Of a DNA stretch of 64,000 bases, positions 39,013 through 47,254 are shown one piece after another. The stretch spans positions 62,001 to 126,000 of the forward strand of contig DATBZA010000107.1 of the NCBI GenBank assembly GCA_036513415.1. The letters are read 5' to 3'. The notes below the pieces were generated by a model. It was not told where the DNA came from and ran no database searches. It worked only from the letters and a program-made list of their open reading frames with translations. The position numbers and the translations under genes were made by a program. The stretch comes from 40CM-4-68-19 sp036513415 (GTDB taxonomy: Bacteria > Myxococcota > Myxococcia > Myxococcales > 40CM-4-68-19). Each line of letters opens with the position of its first letter. Within the stretch, counting starts at the first letter, position 1.

Positions 39013-39474
39013 ATGGATAACCAATGCGTGCCTAGCGAACGCGTTCTCGCTATCTGGAGCTTGATGGCGATCGTGGTGCCTCTTGCCGCCGGCCGACTCG
39101 GCCGGGGCAAGAGCAGCGTGGACCGTTACTTTTTCGGAAGCTGCGCACTACTGACGTTCTTGTTCATCCGCTTCGTGCCGCGAGGGACTCTCGATCCGGC
39201 CCTGGCGGCAGGTGCGACCTTCGCCTTCAGCGGATTGGTGGCACTTGTCTATCTGGCACTTTCCCCATTCGCGCGGCACGCAACGCTCGGCCTGCTGGTC
39301 CTGCTCGGGGTCGTCGACATCGCGGGGCTCGCGGCCGTCCACTTCAGTGCGCGCAGAGGCCTTGCCTATTTGCCCTTCTCGCTTCTCACCCTGGCGGTGA
39401 CGGCTGTCGCAGGGTTCGCGGCGCTCTGGGTCATCGAGCGCTTCGGGTCAAAGGGCGCCGCCGGAATGCACTGA
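39013..39474 (+). CDS. Unknown small integral membrane protein
   Basis: A 153-residue hydrophobic protein, not recognised. Five membrane segments are likely (VLAIWSLMAIVVPLAAG, FFGSCALLTFLFIRFV, ALAAGATFAFSGLVALVYLA, ATLGLLVLLGVVDIAGLAAV, LPFSLLTLAVTAVAGFAALW). The ATG at 39013 lacks a good Shine-Dalgarno. Its end overlaps the convergent carbonic anhydrase gene by 27 bases. The spread of hydrophobic blocks argues for a real gene, but it could be a chance frame. Confidence 0.5.
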   Translation: MDNQCVPSERVLAIWSLMAIVVPLAAGRLGRGKSSVDRYFFGSCALLTFLFIRFVPRGTLDPALAAGATFAFSGLVALVYLALSPFARHATLGLLVLLGVVDIAGLAAVHFSARRGLAYLPFSLLTLAVTAVAGFAALWVIERFGSKGAAGMH

Positions 39475-40122
39475 GGCGGGGCGCGTGAGGCGTTCGGCCT
39501 GGCGCTCGTCGAGCGGCACGAAGCGGTCCTGCTCGGGGTCGTAAGCGAGCACCTCCGCGTTGCCGATGTCGAACCAGAAGGCGTGCAGGCGCAGCCCGCT
39601 CTCCTTCTCGGCGCGCTCGACCACCGGGTAGGTGCGCAGGTGCTCGAGTTGGAGCAACACGTTTGCCTGCGAGAGCCGGTCCACGGCTTCCACCGCGGTG
39701 CGATCCGGAATGCGCTCGAGCGCGCGCTCCGCGTGCCGCAGCCAGGAGCGCAGGTGAGGGGCGGAAACGCTCTCGCGGCCGCGGAGAAGGCCGCTCATCG
39801 CGCCGCAGCTGGAGTGGCCGCAGACGATGATGTCGCGCACCTCCAGCAGGCCCACCGCGAACTCGATGGCGGCGGCCTCCGACTCGTCGGCGACCGAAAG
39901 CCCGTCGGGGGCGGCGGGGGAGACGATGTTGCCCGGGTTGCGCACGACGAACAGATCTCCCGGCTCCGTCGAGGCGAACACGTTGATCGCAACCCGGCTA
40001 TCCGAGCAGGCAATGAAGAGCACGTCGGGTTTCTGGCCCAGCGCGAGCCGCGCGAAGGTTTCGCGCGCGATGGGACGCACCCGATTGCGGAAGTCGACGA
40101 TGCCCTGGACCAGTTTGCGCAT
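39448..40122 (-). CDS. Beta-class carbonic anhydrase
   Basis: A 224-residue beta carbonic anhydrase that hydrates CO2 to bicarbonate. Zinc and active-site residues are complete: Cys39, Asp41 and Arg43 in IACSDSR, and His103 and Cys106 in CGHSSCGAMSG. The downstream blocks NVLLQLEHLRTYPVV and GLRLHAFWFDIGNAEV are typical of the bacterial clade. No signal peptide, so cytoplasmic. It could supply bicarbonate for carboxylases or help pH control; nothing nearby points to carbon fixation. Confidence 0.95.
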   Translation of the reverse strand: MRKLVQGIVDFRNRVRPIARETFARLALGQKPDVLFIACSDSRVAINVFASTEPGDLFVVRNPGNIVSPAAPDGLSVADESEAAAIEFAVGLLEVRDIIVCGHSSCGAMSGLLRGRESVSAPHLRSWLRHAERALERIPDRTAVEAVDRLSQANVLLQLEHLRTYPVVERAEKESGLRLHAFWFDIGNAEVLAYDPEQDRFVPLDERQAERLTRPASVHSGGAL

Positions 40123-40176
40123 TCCCTGGCTCCCTCAGACGACGCGCACCATACCAGCCCTTCGGCACCGATGTGC

Positions 40177-40479
40177 TCAGGCCTGCACCTTCGATGCGAG
40201 CAGATCGACATGCTCGATCTTGGGCGGCTCCGACAAGAGCTCGCCCGCGCGCTTCATCAGCGCGGCGGCGATGGGGCCGTTGAGGTGCGCCTTCCTACCC
40301 TTTTCGTCGGGAAACGCATCGAAAATGCCGAACTCCGCGGGTCCGAAGCGCAGCGCGAACCACACAGGCGTCTGCGGCTCGGCCTGGGCGGCGGGAAGTG
40401 CTCCGGCGAGGAACTTCTCCAGCTCGCCTTCCTTGCCTGGCTTGGCGCGAAGACGAACGAACAGCGCGACCTTGGTCAT
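40177..40479 (-). CDS. ABM-type antibiotic biosynthesis monooxygenase domain protein
   Basis: A 100-residue single-domain protein of the ABM/YgiN-like superfamily (dimeric alpha/beta barrel): VRLRAKPGKEGELEKFL at the start, then WFALRFGPAEFGIFDAF with the Phe-rich strand, and KRAGELLSEPPKIEHVDLL. Members act as quinol monooxygenases or as small stress proteins; the substrate cannot be assigned. ATG 40479 has a good gaggagg Shine-Dalgarno. It is divergent from the DUF4142 gene, with 136 bp between them. Confidence 0.82.
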   Translation of the reverse strand: MTKVALFVRLRAKPGKEGELEKFLAGALPAAQAEPQTPVWFALRFGPAEFGIFDAFPDEKGRKAHLNGPIAAALMKRAGELLSEPPKIEHVDLLASKVQA

Positions 40480-40615
40480 GGGTCCTCCTCGATGATGAGC
40501 GGTCGAGCCTAACCTGCAGGGGAGCGGCTGTCGCGGGGTTCCAGCGTACGGCGTGCACCGGATTGCACCTCGCGGGATCGAGATGACGTTCCAGGAACAT
40601 CCGGAGGTGATTGCC

Positions 40616-41311
40616 ATGAACTGGCAACGATGGGCCGCGTCGGCGTTCGCCGCTCTTGTTCTGCCCGCATCCGCACAGACCGGAGGAGGCGCAGCCGGAA
40701 CCGCGAATCCGCCAAAGACCTCTACCGATGCCACGGACAACCAGGAATCGCTGCGCGGGCCGATGCTCGTCTCCTTCCTCCATCAGGCGAACCTGCGCGA
40801 AATCGACATGGCCAGGTTGGTGAAAACGAAGAGTGATTCCCCGCAGATCACCCGCTTCGCCGACGAGCTGCTCGCCGATCACCAGGCGATGGACGACCAG
40901 CTGGTGACGTTTGCGAAAGATCGCGGCATCGACCTGGAGGTCGTGCGTGCGCGCGTGCAGGCGGACGTCGAACAGCAGTGGGAAGAGCGGCGCACGAAGG
41001 CGGTCGGCAGCGCCACCGGCGAATGGGCGTTCACCGCGGAGCCCCGACTGGATCCGGAAGCCGCGCGGCTGGCGATGACCAAGTTCAAAGCGTCGCAGGA
41101 CAAGCTCCGCACGCTCACGGGAGCGGCCTTCTCACGCGAGTTCGTGCAGGCGGTGATCGACGATCACCAGATGGTCATCGACCGGACCAGCCATGCCCTG
41201 GCGCGGATCAACGACCCGGAGGTGAAAGGGCTGGTCAGCAAGCTGCTGCCAGTCTTCAAGCGGCATCTGACCGAGGCCCAGAGACTGCAGGACAGGCTGT
41301 CGAAGTCCTAG
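40616..41311 (+). CDS. Exported DUF4142-domain protein
   Basis: A 231-residue periplasmic protein with a signal peptide (cleavage after ASAQT, near residue 20) and a DUF4142 domain, a ferritin-like four-helix bundle: FLHQANLREIDMARLVKTKS, FADELLADHQAMDDQL, REFVQAVIDDHQMVIDR and LLPVFKRHLTEAQRL. The His pairs in DHQ are typical; metal binding is possible but unproven. Family members are often induced by envelope or osmotic stress. ATG 40616 has ccggagg upstream and gives a clean signal peptide. Confidence 0.85.
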   Translation: MNWQRWAASAFAALVLPASAQTGGGAAGTANPPKTSTDATDNQESLRGPMLVSFLHQANLREIDMARLVKTKSDSPQITRFADELLADHQAMDDQLVTFAKDRGIDLEVVRARVQADVEQQWEERRTKAVGSATGEWAFTAEPRLDPEAARLAMTKFKASQDKLRTLTGAAFSREFVQAVIDDHQMVIDRTSHALARINDPEVKGLVSKLLPVFKRHLTEAQRLQDRLSKS

Positions 41312-41313
41312 CT

Positions 41314-41943
41314 TCATTTCTCTTCGGGCGCGCGCACTTCGGTGCTCCGCACCACCTCGACACCTGCCGTGCGCATCTCCTCCACGGCCCGCGCGACGTC
41401 GCCCGGCTGCAGCTCGACGCCGCGGCTGCCGTCCTCGATCAGGACCGTCCGAAAGCCGAGCCGACGCGCATCCAGTGCGGTGAACTTCACGCAGTAATCC
41501 GTGGCGAGGCCGAGCACGTACACCGCCGTCGCCCCGCGTCCCTTCAGGTAGTCGCCCAAGCCGGTCGATTTGCGATGCCCGTTGTCGAAGAACCCGCTGT
41601 AACTGTCGATGCGGGGATCGGTCCCCTTGCGAAAGATCGTCTCGACGCGGTTCATCTCCAGGCCTGGAGCGAACGCGGCGCCGGCCGACCCTTGCACGCA
41701 GTGGTCGGGCCAGAGGACTTGCGGAAGGCCGGCCAGCTCGGCGAGCTCTCCTGGCTTCCGCCCGGGGTGCGTGGAGGCGAAGCTCCCATGTCCGGCGGGG
41801 TGCCAGTCTTGCGTCGCAACCACGAGCTTGAACCCGGGCTGCAGCCGATTGGCCACCGGCACCACCTCGTTCCCGCGCGGGACCGCGAGTGCACCGCCGG
41901 GCAGGAAGTCGTTTTGGATGTCGACCAGGATCAGGGTCCGCAT
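41314..41943 (-). CDS. pncA: Nicotinamidase
   Basis: A 209-residue cysteine amidohydrolase converting nicotinamide to nicotinate for NAD salvage. The catalytic triad is complete: Asp8 (LVDIQNDFLPGG), Lys106 (FRKGTDP) and Cys151 (GLATDYCVKFTA). Metal ligands Asp46 and His48 (DWHPAGHGSF) and His81 (WPDHCVQG) agree with PncA rather than with other isochorismatase-like hydrolases. Cytoplasmic. Convergent with the DUF4142 gene, two bases apart. Confidence 0.95.
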   Translation of the reverse strand: MRTLILVDIQNDFLPGGALAVPRGNEVVPVANRLQPGFKLVVATQDWHPAGHGSFASTHPGRKPGELAELAGLPQVLWPDHCVQGSAGAAFAPGLEMNRVETIFRKGTDPRIDSYSGFFDNGHRKSTGLGDYLKGRGATAVYVLGLATDYCVKFTALDARRLGFRTVLIEDGSRGVELQPGDVARAVEEMRTAGVEVVRSTEVRAPEEK

Positions 41944-42275
41944 CTCGCCCTCGCACTTTCCTCATGCGACAGTATGCCCTCGAAGCGCCCCAACCGGTTG
42001 CCGACGAACCCGGCGAGCCAGCGACCGGAGCGGATGGGGTCGCGCCGCAAGAGTCGCCCTCGTCCAAACCGGACGACGGTACGCGCTCCCACGAAGGCGT
42101 CGCCGATTGACGCACCGCGGCCCGTCCCGGGACGAGTTCAAAATGGAGCTGCCCTGACCAGAATGAGACCCCCTGGTCGCAGGGTGCGGGCCAACGCAGA
42201 TCGTCAAGCGAGGAGAGGATGCTTTTCCAGCCGATCGCCGTGCCGCGCGGCGCCTCGGTTCGCTGCGCTGCAGGC
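41944..42275. other. 332-bp gap without a recognised gene
   Basis: No frame here looks like a protein. The only structure seen is a 10-bp perfect palindrome GTCCCGGGAC (42124-42133), followed about 30 bases later by a weak stem GACCAG/CTGGTC with an 11-base loop. The segment would hold the pncA promoter on its left side and the downstream end of the S15-type hydrolase gene on its right. Confidence 0.5.
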
Positions 42276-44090
42276 CTACCGGACCGGCACGTCCAGCTTG
42301 ACGTGATCGATGCGGGTGACCGAGGGGACGCGGCTCGGAGAGATGTACGGGCTGTCCACATTGGTAATCTCGAGTTGGATCCGATCGCCCGCGTCCACTT
42401 GCCAGAGGTTGCCGTAGGTCGGAATCGTCACCCGCTTGCTGCCGAACGGGACCAGTGGCGTGCCGGTGTCGAGCGTAGTCGTTCCGCGGGTGACCAGGTG
42501 CCGGGTGCCGTCCCCCTTCACGTCGAAGAGGCGCACGTCGAGCTGTACGCGATGGGCCGGCGTTTCCGCCCGTAGCGACACGACCGGCTGGCCCGCGATC
42601 AGATAAGGACCCGAGCCAAGCTCGTCCGCGGCCAGCTCGAACACGGCGACATCGCCGGGGATCACGTCGGGCGGGGGCGCGCAACGGTTCGGAACCAGCG
42701 GCTGGCACCCGGCAAAGACGAACGGATCGTAGAAGACGCCGCCCAGGTTTGCGGGATTGAACGTCAGGACCGCCGCGCCAGGCAGGTCGGCTTGCTGGGT
42801 CGAGGTCGCGAGCTGATCGTAGGTATCGACGCGGATCACGTCCCTGGCGGCATCGAAGGTGCCGTCCGGCCGGGTGATCGCGGCCAGCACGTCACAGCGA
42901 AGCTGCTTGGCCGGACTACCACAAGTTGTCGCTGGGGTGCCGATGTCCATCAGATAGAAGTCCAGCCAGGCAAAGATCAGCTGGAGGGCATGCTCGACCT
43001 CGGCCGGCTTGTTGGCCGCCCGGGGGTGTCCGATGTCGCCGAAGTACGAGGCGATCGGGTACTGCGGGTCGAGGGTCTTCAGCGTGCGATACATCCGCAG
43101 TGCTTCGGTCAGCGGGAAGAGGTCGTCGGTGAAGCCTTGGAGCTGGAAGATCGGGAGCTGTGCCCTGACTCCTACGTTGTCACCGACCCGGTTCCAGAAC
43201 TCCTGCTGCCACCAGATCGATCGGTATCCGGCGATGCCGTCCACGAACCGGGCACCGATCGGCGGAGCGTTATCCGGCTCGAACCCGACCGCGTAGCCGT
43301 TCCAGATGAACAGGTAATCCGGATAGTTCGGGTACGGTCTCGCCGCCGATCTTCGAATGCCGCCGAGGAACAAGCCCTCGAGGAAGCTGAGCTTGTAGAA
43401 CCCGGGGGGCTCGATGGAGTCGGTGGGTCGGCCGTTCGGCCGGAGCGAGTAGACGAGGTCCGTCCACGCCGCGATCGGAATCACCGTCCGGATGGTGACG
43501 GGCTTGCTTCCGGGACTGTTGAACGTCGGCACCACCGCTGCCAGCCAGGACTGACCTCCGCCGTAGGACGCGCCCATCACCGCCACCGCCTGGGGATTCG
43601 CTTGCAGCCCCAGCTCCTGCGCGTCATCGACGATCTGGCCGATCATGCTCCGGAGGTCCCTGACCTCGACGTCGCGATCCGCGAGGTTCACCTGACCCCA
43701 GGAATCGCCGAAGCCGCGCGCGGAGTAGCGGAGCACCAGATAGCCGCGGGCAGCGAGCCGATCGTCGTAGGAGGAATCGCTCCTCTTGCTCCCTCCATAG
43801 CCGTGCAGGTAGACGACCAGCGGATGGAGACCGCTGCCGCCGGGAACGGTTACGGTCACGTCGAGCCGGGTGCCGTCGTCGCTCGCCAGGTAGCCGGAGC
43901 ACTTCATCGGAGCCGTCGATGGTGTGCAGCTCAGGCCGATCGGCTCCGCTCCGGTGTAAGGGCCGCCGGTGGCGGTGGTGTCTGGACCGAAAGTCCGGAA
44001 GGGCGGCGGAGAATTCTGTGCTCGCGCTGGCTCGACGCAGATCGTTGCGGCCGCTAGAGCAGGGACGAAGACGCGAAGCGAACCTCGCAT
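42276..44090 (-). CDS. Secreted S15/CocE-NonD-type alpha/beta hydrolase
   Basis: A 604-residue exported hydrolase with signal peptide (cleavage after PARAQ, residue 25). The alpha/beta core has VVYLHGYGGSKRSD, SARGFGDSWG and the nucleophile Ser175 in GASYGGGQ, as in the X-Pro dipeptidyl-peptidase (S15)/CocE family; the acid and His lie in the second half (YFGDIGHPRA). The C-terminal third (LGSGPYLIAGQPVVSL ... GDRIQLEITNVDSPYISPSR) is the jelly-roll domain of this family. Substrate may be a peptide or ester; not decidable. No operon partner is adjacent. Confidence 0.87.
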   Translation of the reverse strand: MRGSLRVFVPALAAATICVEPARAQNSPPPFRTFGPDTTATGGPYTGAEPIGLSCTPSTAPMKCSGYLASDDGTRLDVTVTVPGGSGLHPLVVYLHGYGGSKRSDSSYDDRLAARGYLVLRYSARGFGDSWGQVNLADRDVEVRDLRSMIGQIVDDAQELGLQANPQAVAVMGASYGGGQSWLAAVVPTFNSPGSKPVTIRTVIPIAAWTDLVYSLRPNGRPTDSIEPPGFYKLSFLEGLFLGGIRRSAARPYPNYPDYLFIWNGYAVGFEPDNAPPIGARFVDGIAGYRSIWWQQEFWNRVGDNVGVRAQLPIFQLQGFTDDLFPLTEALRMYRTLKTLDPQYPIASYFGDIGHPRAANKPAEVEHALQLIFAWLDFYLMDIGTPATTCGSPAKQLRCDVLAAITRPDGTFDAARDVIRVDTYDQLATSTQQADLPGAAVLTFNPANLGGVFYDPFVFAGCQPLVPNRCAPPPDVIPGDVAVFELAADELGSGPYLIAGQPVVSLRAETPAHRVQLDVRLFDVKGDGTRHLVTRGTTTLDTGTPLVPFGSKRVTIPTYGNLWQVDAGDRIQLEITNVDSPYISPSRVPSVTRIDHVKLDVPVR

Positions 44091-44155
44091 GAGGCTACGT
44101 TATTGCCCGCACGCCTCTGGGGCCTGCCCGCTCGCAGGGTCGCCTGGCACCGGGC

Positions 44156-44710
44156 TCATCTCCCCGACGACGCCCAGGGCGAGTTCGCAAGATGTAACAG
44201 GACGACCACCGCGCACACTGCGAACGGACGTCCGCCGAAGCTCCGGTCCCGGCGCGCGCGGACGATGTAGATCGCGCAGAAGACCGCGATGAATGCGAGC
44301 TCGAACCACCACCACCCGCGAGGCCACAGGCGCCAGAGGCCGAGGCCGACGTGCGCCGTCGCGTGCGGCCACAGGGCGAGGTCCGGAGGATGCATGAAGA
44401 CGTCGAGGACAAAATGGGAGAACACCGCGAGACCGGCCCAGAGGGCGACCGCGCGGCCGCGGCGAGCGAAAGCGAGCCCGAACAGGACCGACCAGAAGAT
44501 CGACGCTGCCAGGGAGTGCGACCAGTCGATGAAGTCGAGCGAGAACCCTGGCGGCTGGCCGGGCGTCATCGTGACTCGCTCGATGCCGAGGAGCACGAAG
44601 ATTCCGAACAGCACGTCGACGAAGCCGACCCCGAGAAGCAGCACCCATGTCGGAACGCGAGGCTCCGCCGCTTTCATTGCAAGGCCGGCCGCAAAATGGC
44701 CCGCGTACAT
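44156..44710 (-). CDS. YdjM-like integral membrane protein (putative metal-dependent hydrolase)
   Basis: A 184-residue membrane protein of the LexA-binding inner-membrane hydrolase (YdjM/YfhO-like) type. It starts MYAGHFAAGLAMKA and has the conserved FIDWSHSLAAS, GLAVFSHFVLDVFMH and HATAHVGLGLW blocks; the His and Asp residues within membrane helices are the presumed metal ligands. Five or so membrane segments. ATG 44710 overlaps the stop of the 31-residue gene by one base. Enzyme activity is not proven for the family. Confidence 0.72.
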   Translation of the reverse strand: MYAGHFAAGLAMKAAEPRVPTWVLLLGVGFVDVLFGIFVLLGIERVTMTPGQPPGFSLDFIDWSHSLAASIFWSVLFGLAFARRGRAVALWAGLAVFSHFVLDVFMHPPDLALWPHATAHVGLGLWRLWPRGWWWFELAFIAVFCAIYIVRARRDRSFGGRPFAVCAVVVLLHLANSPWASSGR

Positions 44711-44805
44711 CAGGGTGTCCTGCGGGGCCGATCGAGCCACGCCAGGATGGGAACGGGTACGAGGAAGCTGAGCAGACAGATCACCGCGAACCCGGCGCTG
44801 GTCAT
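44710..44805 (-). CDS. 31-residue single-span membrane peptide
   Basis: A small frame: one hydrophobic segment (AGFAVICLLSFLVPVPILAWL) with a basic C-terminal tail (DRPRRTP). The ATG at 44805 has an aggtg Shine-Dalgarno seven bases upstream, and the TGA overlaps the next ATG by one base (TGATG). It follows the His-rich membrane protein stop by eight bases. Start signal, tight packing and clear membrane topology support a real gene, perhaps an accessory subunit of one of its neighbours. Confidence 0.5.
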   Translation of the reverse strand: MTSAGFAVICLLSFLVPVPILAWLDRPRRTP

Positions 44806-44813
44806 CGAACACC

Positions 44814-45473
44814 TCAGGTAAAGAGCGTGAACAAACCCGCCGCCACGATCGCGACCGCCCAGATCAGGTCCAAATTGATCCAGGCGCGCCGCAGGATCGC
44901 GAGGCCCAGCTTCTCGTAGACGACGAGCGCGATGGCGCCCATCACCACCAGCATCGCGAGCGTGTGCACGAGCACCGCCCCGGCGTCGCGTCCGAGCGAG
45001 GCGGCTGCGAGGCCCATGCCGTGAGCTGCGTGACCGTGGTGCCCGGTGTGTGCCTCCTCCGCTGCCACCGGAAAGGAGAGCAGGACCGGAAACAGCATCA
45101 GGCCGGCGCCGTGGGCCGTCGCCATCAGGAACGACCAGACCGCCAGCTCGCCGGATCCCACGCGCATGCCCACCCAGCGGGGGTGGGCACGCGGCCGCAG
45201 GAACTTGAAGAGCCCGAAGAGGATCAGCACCACCGCCCCCGCGGTGCGGAGCGCACGGGGTGGCACCAGGGTCTGGGCGCCTCCGACCAGCAGCACCACC
45301 AGGGCGATCGACGCGGCGTGGCCGAGCGCGATGGGAAGCAGCGACTCCAGCACCGCCTTTCGCCGATTCTCTTGTAACCCCCGCGCCACCGCGAACAGCC
45401 ACCCCATCCCCGGATTCAGGCCGTGGTACGCCCCGAGCAGCGAGAGCGCCAACCACGGCCAGCCCGGGTTCAT
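44814..45473 (-). CDS. Multi-span membrane protein with His-rich loop
   Basis: A 219-residue protein with about six membrane segments. The first reads LALSLLGAYHGLNPGMGWLF, with a His-x4-Pro pattern reminiscent of NicO/RcnA- and DsbD-type transporters; a loop has HTGHHGHAAHG, suggesting metal binding. The family is not firmly identified. ATG 45473 overlaps the SBP56 stop (ATGA), so it is co-translated with that enzyme and could handle a metal cofactor (SBP56 enzymes need copper) or a sulfur compound. Confidence 0.72.
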   Translation of the reverse strand: MNPGWPWLALSLLGAYHGLNPGMGWLFAVARGLQENRRKAVLESLLPIALGHAASIALVVLLVGGAQTLVPPRALRTAGAVVLILFGLFKFLRPRAHPRWVGMRVGSGELAVWSFLMATAHGAGLMLFPVLLSFPVAAEEAHTGHHGHAAHGMGLAAASLGRDAGAVLVHTLAMLVVMGAIALVVYEKLGLAILRRAWINLDLIWAVAIVAAGLFTLFT

Positions 45474-46858
45474 GGATAGCAGTAGGAGTCCGAGGACGCG
45501 TCGCCACCTTCAAGCCGGACCTGGTGCGGGCGCTCTCCCTCGAACCCGACGAAGAAGTCCGGGTCGACGGCGATTCCACCCTCCTGGTTGGCGTTGATCT
45601 TGACCATCCAGCCCTGGATGCCGTCGGGGTAGAACTGGGGATCCCAGCTGGCGTAGAGCGAGTTCGTCAGATAGACGCGGCGGCCGTCGCGGCTCACCTC
45701 CACCATCTGCGGTCCGCCGTTGAGGCGGCCGGCCTTCTCGTGCGGGCTGCGGGCAACGATTCCGCCCAGGCGGACGCTGCCGGCAAGCCGCGGGCTGGAC
45801 GGGTTGCTGACGTCATACTGCCGGAGCTCGCCCGTTCCCCAGCAGGAGACGTAGAGGAACTTGTCATCGAGGCTCAGCTCGATGTCCGTGACCAGCGGAG
45901 GCACGGCTTTGAACGGCTTGAGAGCGGGTGGGAGATCGTCCGGGTTGGCTGGCTCCGCGGGGATCTCGATCACCTTGCGCACGCCCCAGGTATCGCCGGC
46001 GCGATCCCACAGCCAGACGGACGCGGAGAGGTCCTTCAAGGAGACCACGACGCCGACGAACCCGTACGATCGGGTCGGATCGTGCGAGGGCCGCAGCTCG
46101 AGGACCATCTGCTGCTCCGCGCCCAGGTCGAGCGCCTGCAGATGGCGCCGCTTGCGCAGGTCCCAGAAGTGCAGCGAATGGCCGTAGCGCCCCTGCAGCA
46201 GGAGCTCGGGGTTCAATCCGGCCTCGACCATCTTGGGCGTGCCCCACTCGCTGGTGATCAAGGTGTCGTGACCCAGGTGCCAGGCGAAGTCGTAGGCCAG
46301 CTGCTGCGGCCCGCGGTCCACCTCCCAGCGCCCGAGGACGTTGAAGCTGTCGTGGTCGAGGACGAGGATGCCGCCCGGCCCCTCTCCTTGAGGCGACCCG
46401 AGGGCCCCGACGTAGATACCGTCCGGCGCGCAGTGCACGGTGTGCAGCCTGCTATAGCCGGCGCGGTTCATCACTTCCTCCGGCTCGATCACCTTGACGA
46501 TCTTCGGTTGCCTGGGGTCGGGCTTGGTGTCGATGATGTGGATGCGGGAGGAGCGCAGCCCCGGCACTACCAGATATCTCCGCTCCACGTGCGGATGCGG
46601 CGCGTACGGGCACAGCGCCGAGCTGCAAGCGTTCCAGCCGAAGTGATGGAGCTCGTCGCCGGCGTTGGGCATCTCGACCCGGCCCACCACTTTCGAGTAG
46701 CCGGATGAACCCGGGTCGACGTCGACGACGCAGATGGCATCGGGTATGCCGGTGAGCGTCGGGTTGAGCGTGGCCAGGAAGGCGTACCGCTCGGCGGGAC
46801 CCTGCATCGCCATCCGCGCCGACGGGTAGAAGGTCGGATCTGGAGTCCAGAACGGCAT
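45470..46858 (-). CDS. SBP56 / methanethiol oxidase family protein
   Basis: A 462-residue seven-bladed propeller enzyme of the selenium-binding protein 56 family; characterised members oxidise methanethiol to formaldehyde, H2S and H2O2 with copper. Landmarks: DELHHFGWNACSS (His71, His72, Cys78), ALCPYAPHPHVERRYLVVPG, SRLHTVHCAPDG, DFAWHLGHDTLITSEWGTP, YGHSLHFWDL and YVSCWGTGELRQYD. The second Cys of the mammalian CSSC motif is Ala here, with Cys83 nearby. No signal peptide. ATG 46858 has aaaggggg upstream and is preferred to the ATG at 46882. Neighbours are a SemiSWEET upstream and three membrane proteins downstream rather than the SCO1/MauG genes often found with mtoX. Confidence 0.88.
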   Translation of the reverse strand: MPFWTPDPTFYPSARMAMQGPAERYAFLATLNPTLTGIPDAICVVDVDPGSSGYSKVVGRVEMPNAGDELHHFGWNACSSALCPYAPHPHVERRYLVVPGLRSSRIHIIDTKPDPRQPKIVKVIEPEEVMNRAGYSRLHTVHCAPDGIYVGALGSPQGEGPGGILVLDHDSFNVLGRWEVDRGPQQLAYDFAWHLGHDTLITSEWGTPKMVEAGLNPELLLQGRYGHSLHFWDLRKRRHLQALDLGAEQQMVLELRPSHDPTRSYGFVGVVVSLKDLSASVWLWDRAGDTWGVRKVIEIPAEPANPDDLPPALKPFKAVPPLVTDIELSLDDKFLYVSCWGTGELRQYDVSNPSSPRLAGSVRLGGIVARSPHEKAGRLNGGPQMVEVSRDGRRVYLTNSLYASWDPQFYPDGIQGWMVKINANQEGGIAVDPDFFVGFEGERPHQVRLEGGDASSDSYCYP

Positions 46859-46910
46859 ATGTCCCCCTTTCGAGCGGAACATAGGCGCCGCGAGCGACGC
46901 GCCGTCAAGC

Positions 46911-47198
46911 TCAGGGCAGCTCGATTCCCGGGTTGACCTGCTGTTGCGAGCGGCTGTAGCGGAGCTTCAGTGCGAGGATGATGAGGGACATCAGCAGCGT
47001 GAGCGAGTTGGCGATGATGATCGGCGCCGACCGGATCAGGATGCCGTAGAGGAGCCACAGGATCACGCCCGTGCTGAAGATGAGAAACATCCGCGCGGAA
47101 ACGTCCTTGCCCGACTTGGTGGCGTAGAGTTTCAGCAACTGGGGCACGAAGGCGATGGTGGTCAGTGCCCCGGCCAGCAAACCGAGCAGATCGATCAT
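46911..47198 (-). CDS. SemiSWEET-type PQ-loop transporter
   Basis: A 95-residue, three-helix PQ-loop protein: LLAGALTTIAFVPQLLKLYATKS carries the PQ motif, then FLIFSTGVILWLLYGILI and IIIANSLTLLMSLIILALKL. Dimers of such proteins transport sugars in known SemiSWEETs; substrate is open here. ATG 47198 has an agaggag Shine-Dalgarno. It precedes the SBP56 gene by 52 bp on the same strand and may share its transcript. Confidence 0.88.
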   Translation of the reverse strand: MIDLLGLLAGALTTIAFVPQLLKLYATKSGKDVSARMFLIFSTGVILWLLYGILIRSAPIIIANSLTLLMSLIILALKLRYSRSQQQVNPGIELP

Positions 47199-47242
47199 CT
47201 CCTCTCTCTTGCACTGGATCGAACGCCGCCGCCACTCCAGTG

Positions 47243-47248
47243 TATGAT
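47243..47248 (+). promoter_or_regulatory. Possible extended -10 element of a leaderless gene
   Basis: TGTATGAT at 47241-47248 (TATGAT at 47243) ends six bases before the GTG at 47255, so transcription would begin on the start codon itself. No -35 box at proper distance is seen and the gene has no Shine-Dalgarno. Confidence 0.25.
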
Positions 47249-47254
47249 CCTGGC

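Noticed and set aside
39256..39280. TGGCAC inside the unknown membrane protein gene as a sigma-54 site
   Set aside because: No GC doublet at ten bases from the GG.
42124..42170. Palindrome GTCCCGGGAC and nearby stem as an insertion-sequence end
   Set aside because: No transposase, no matching second end and no target duplication could be found.
47209..47248. TTGCAC and TATGAT as a sigma-70 promoter pair
   Set aside because: The spacing is 28 bases, far from the usual 16-18.
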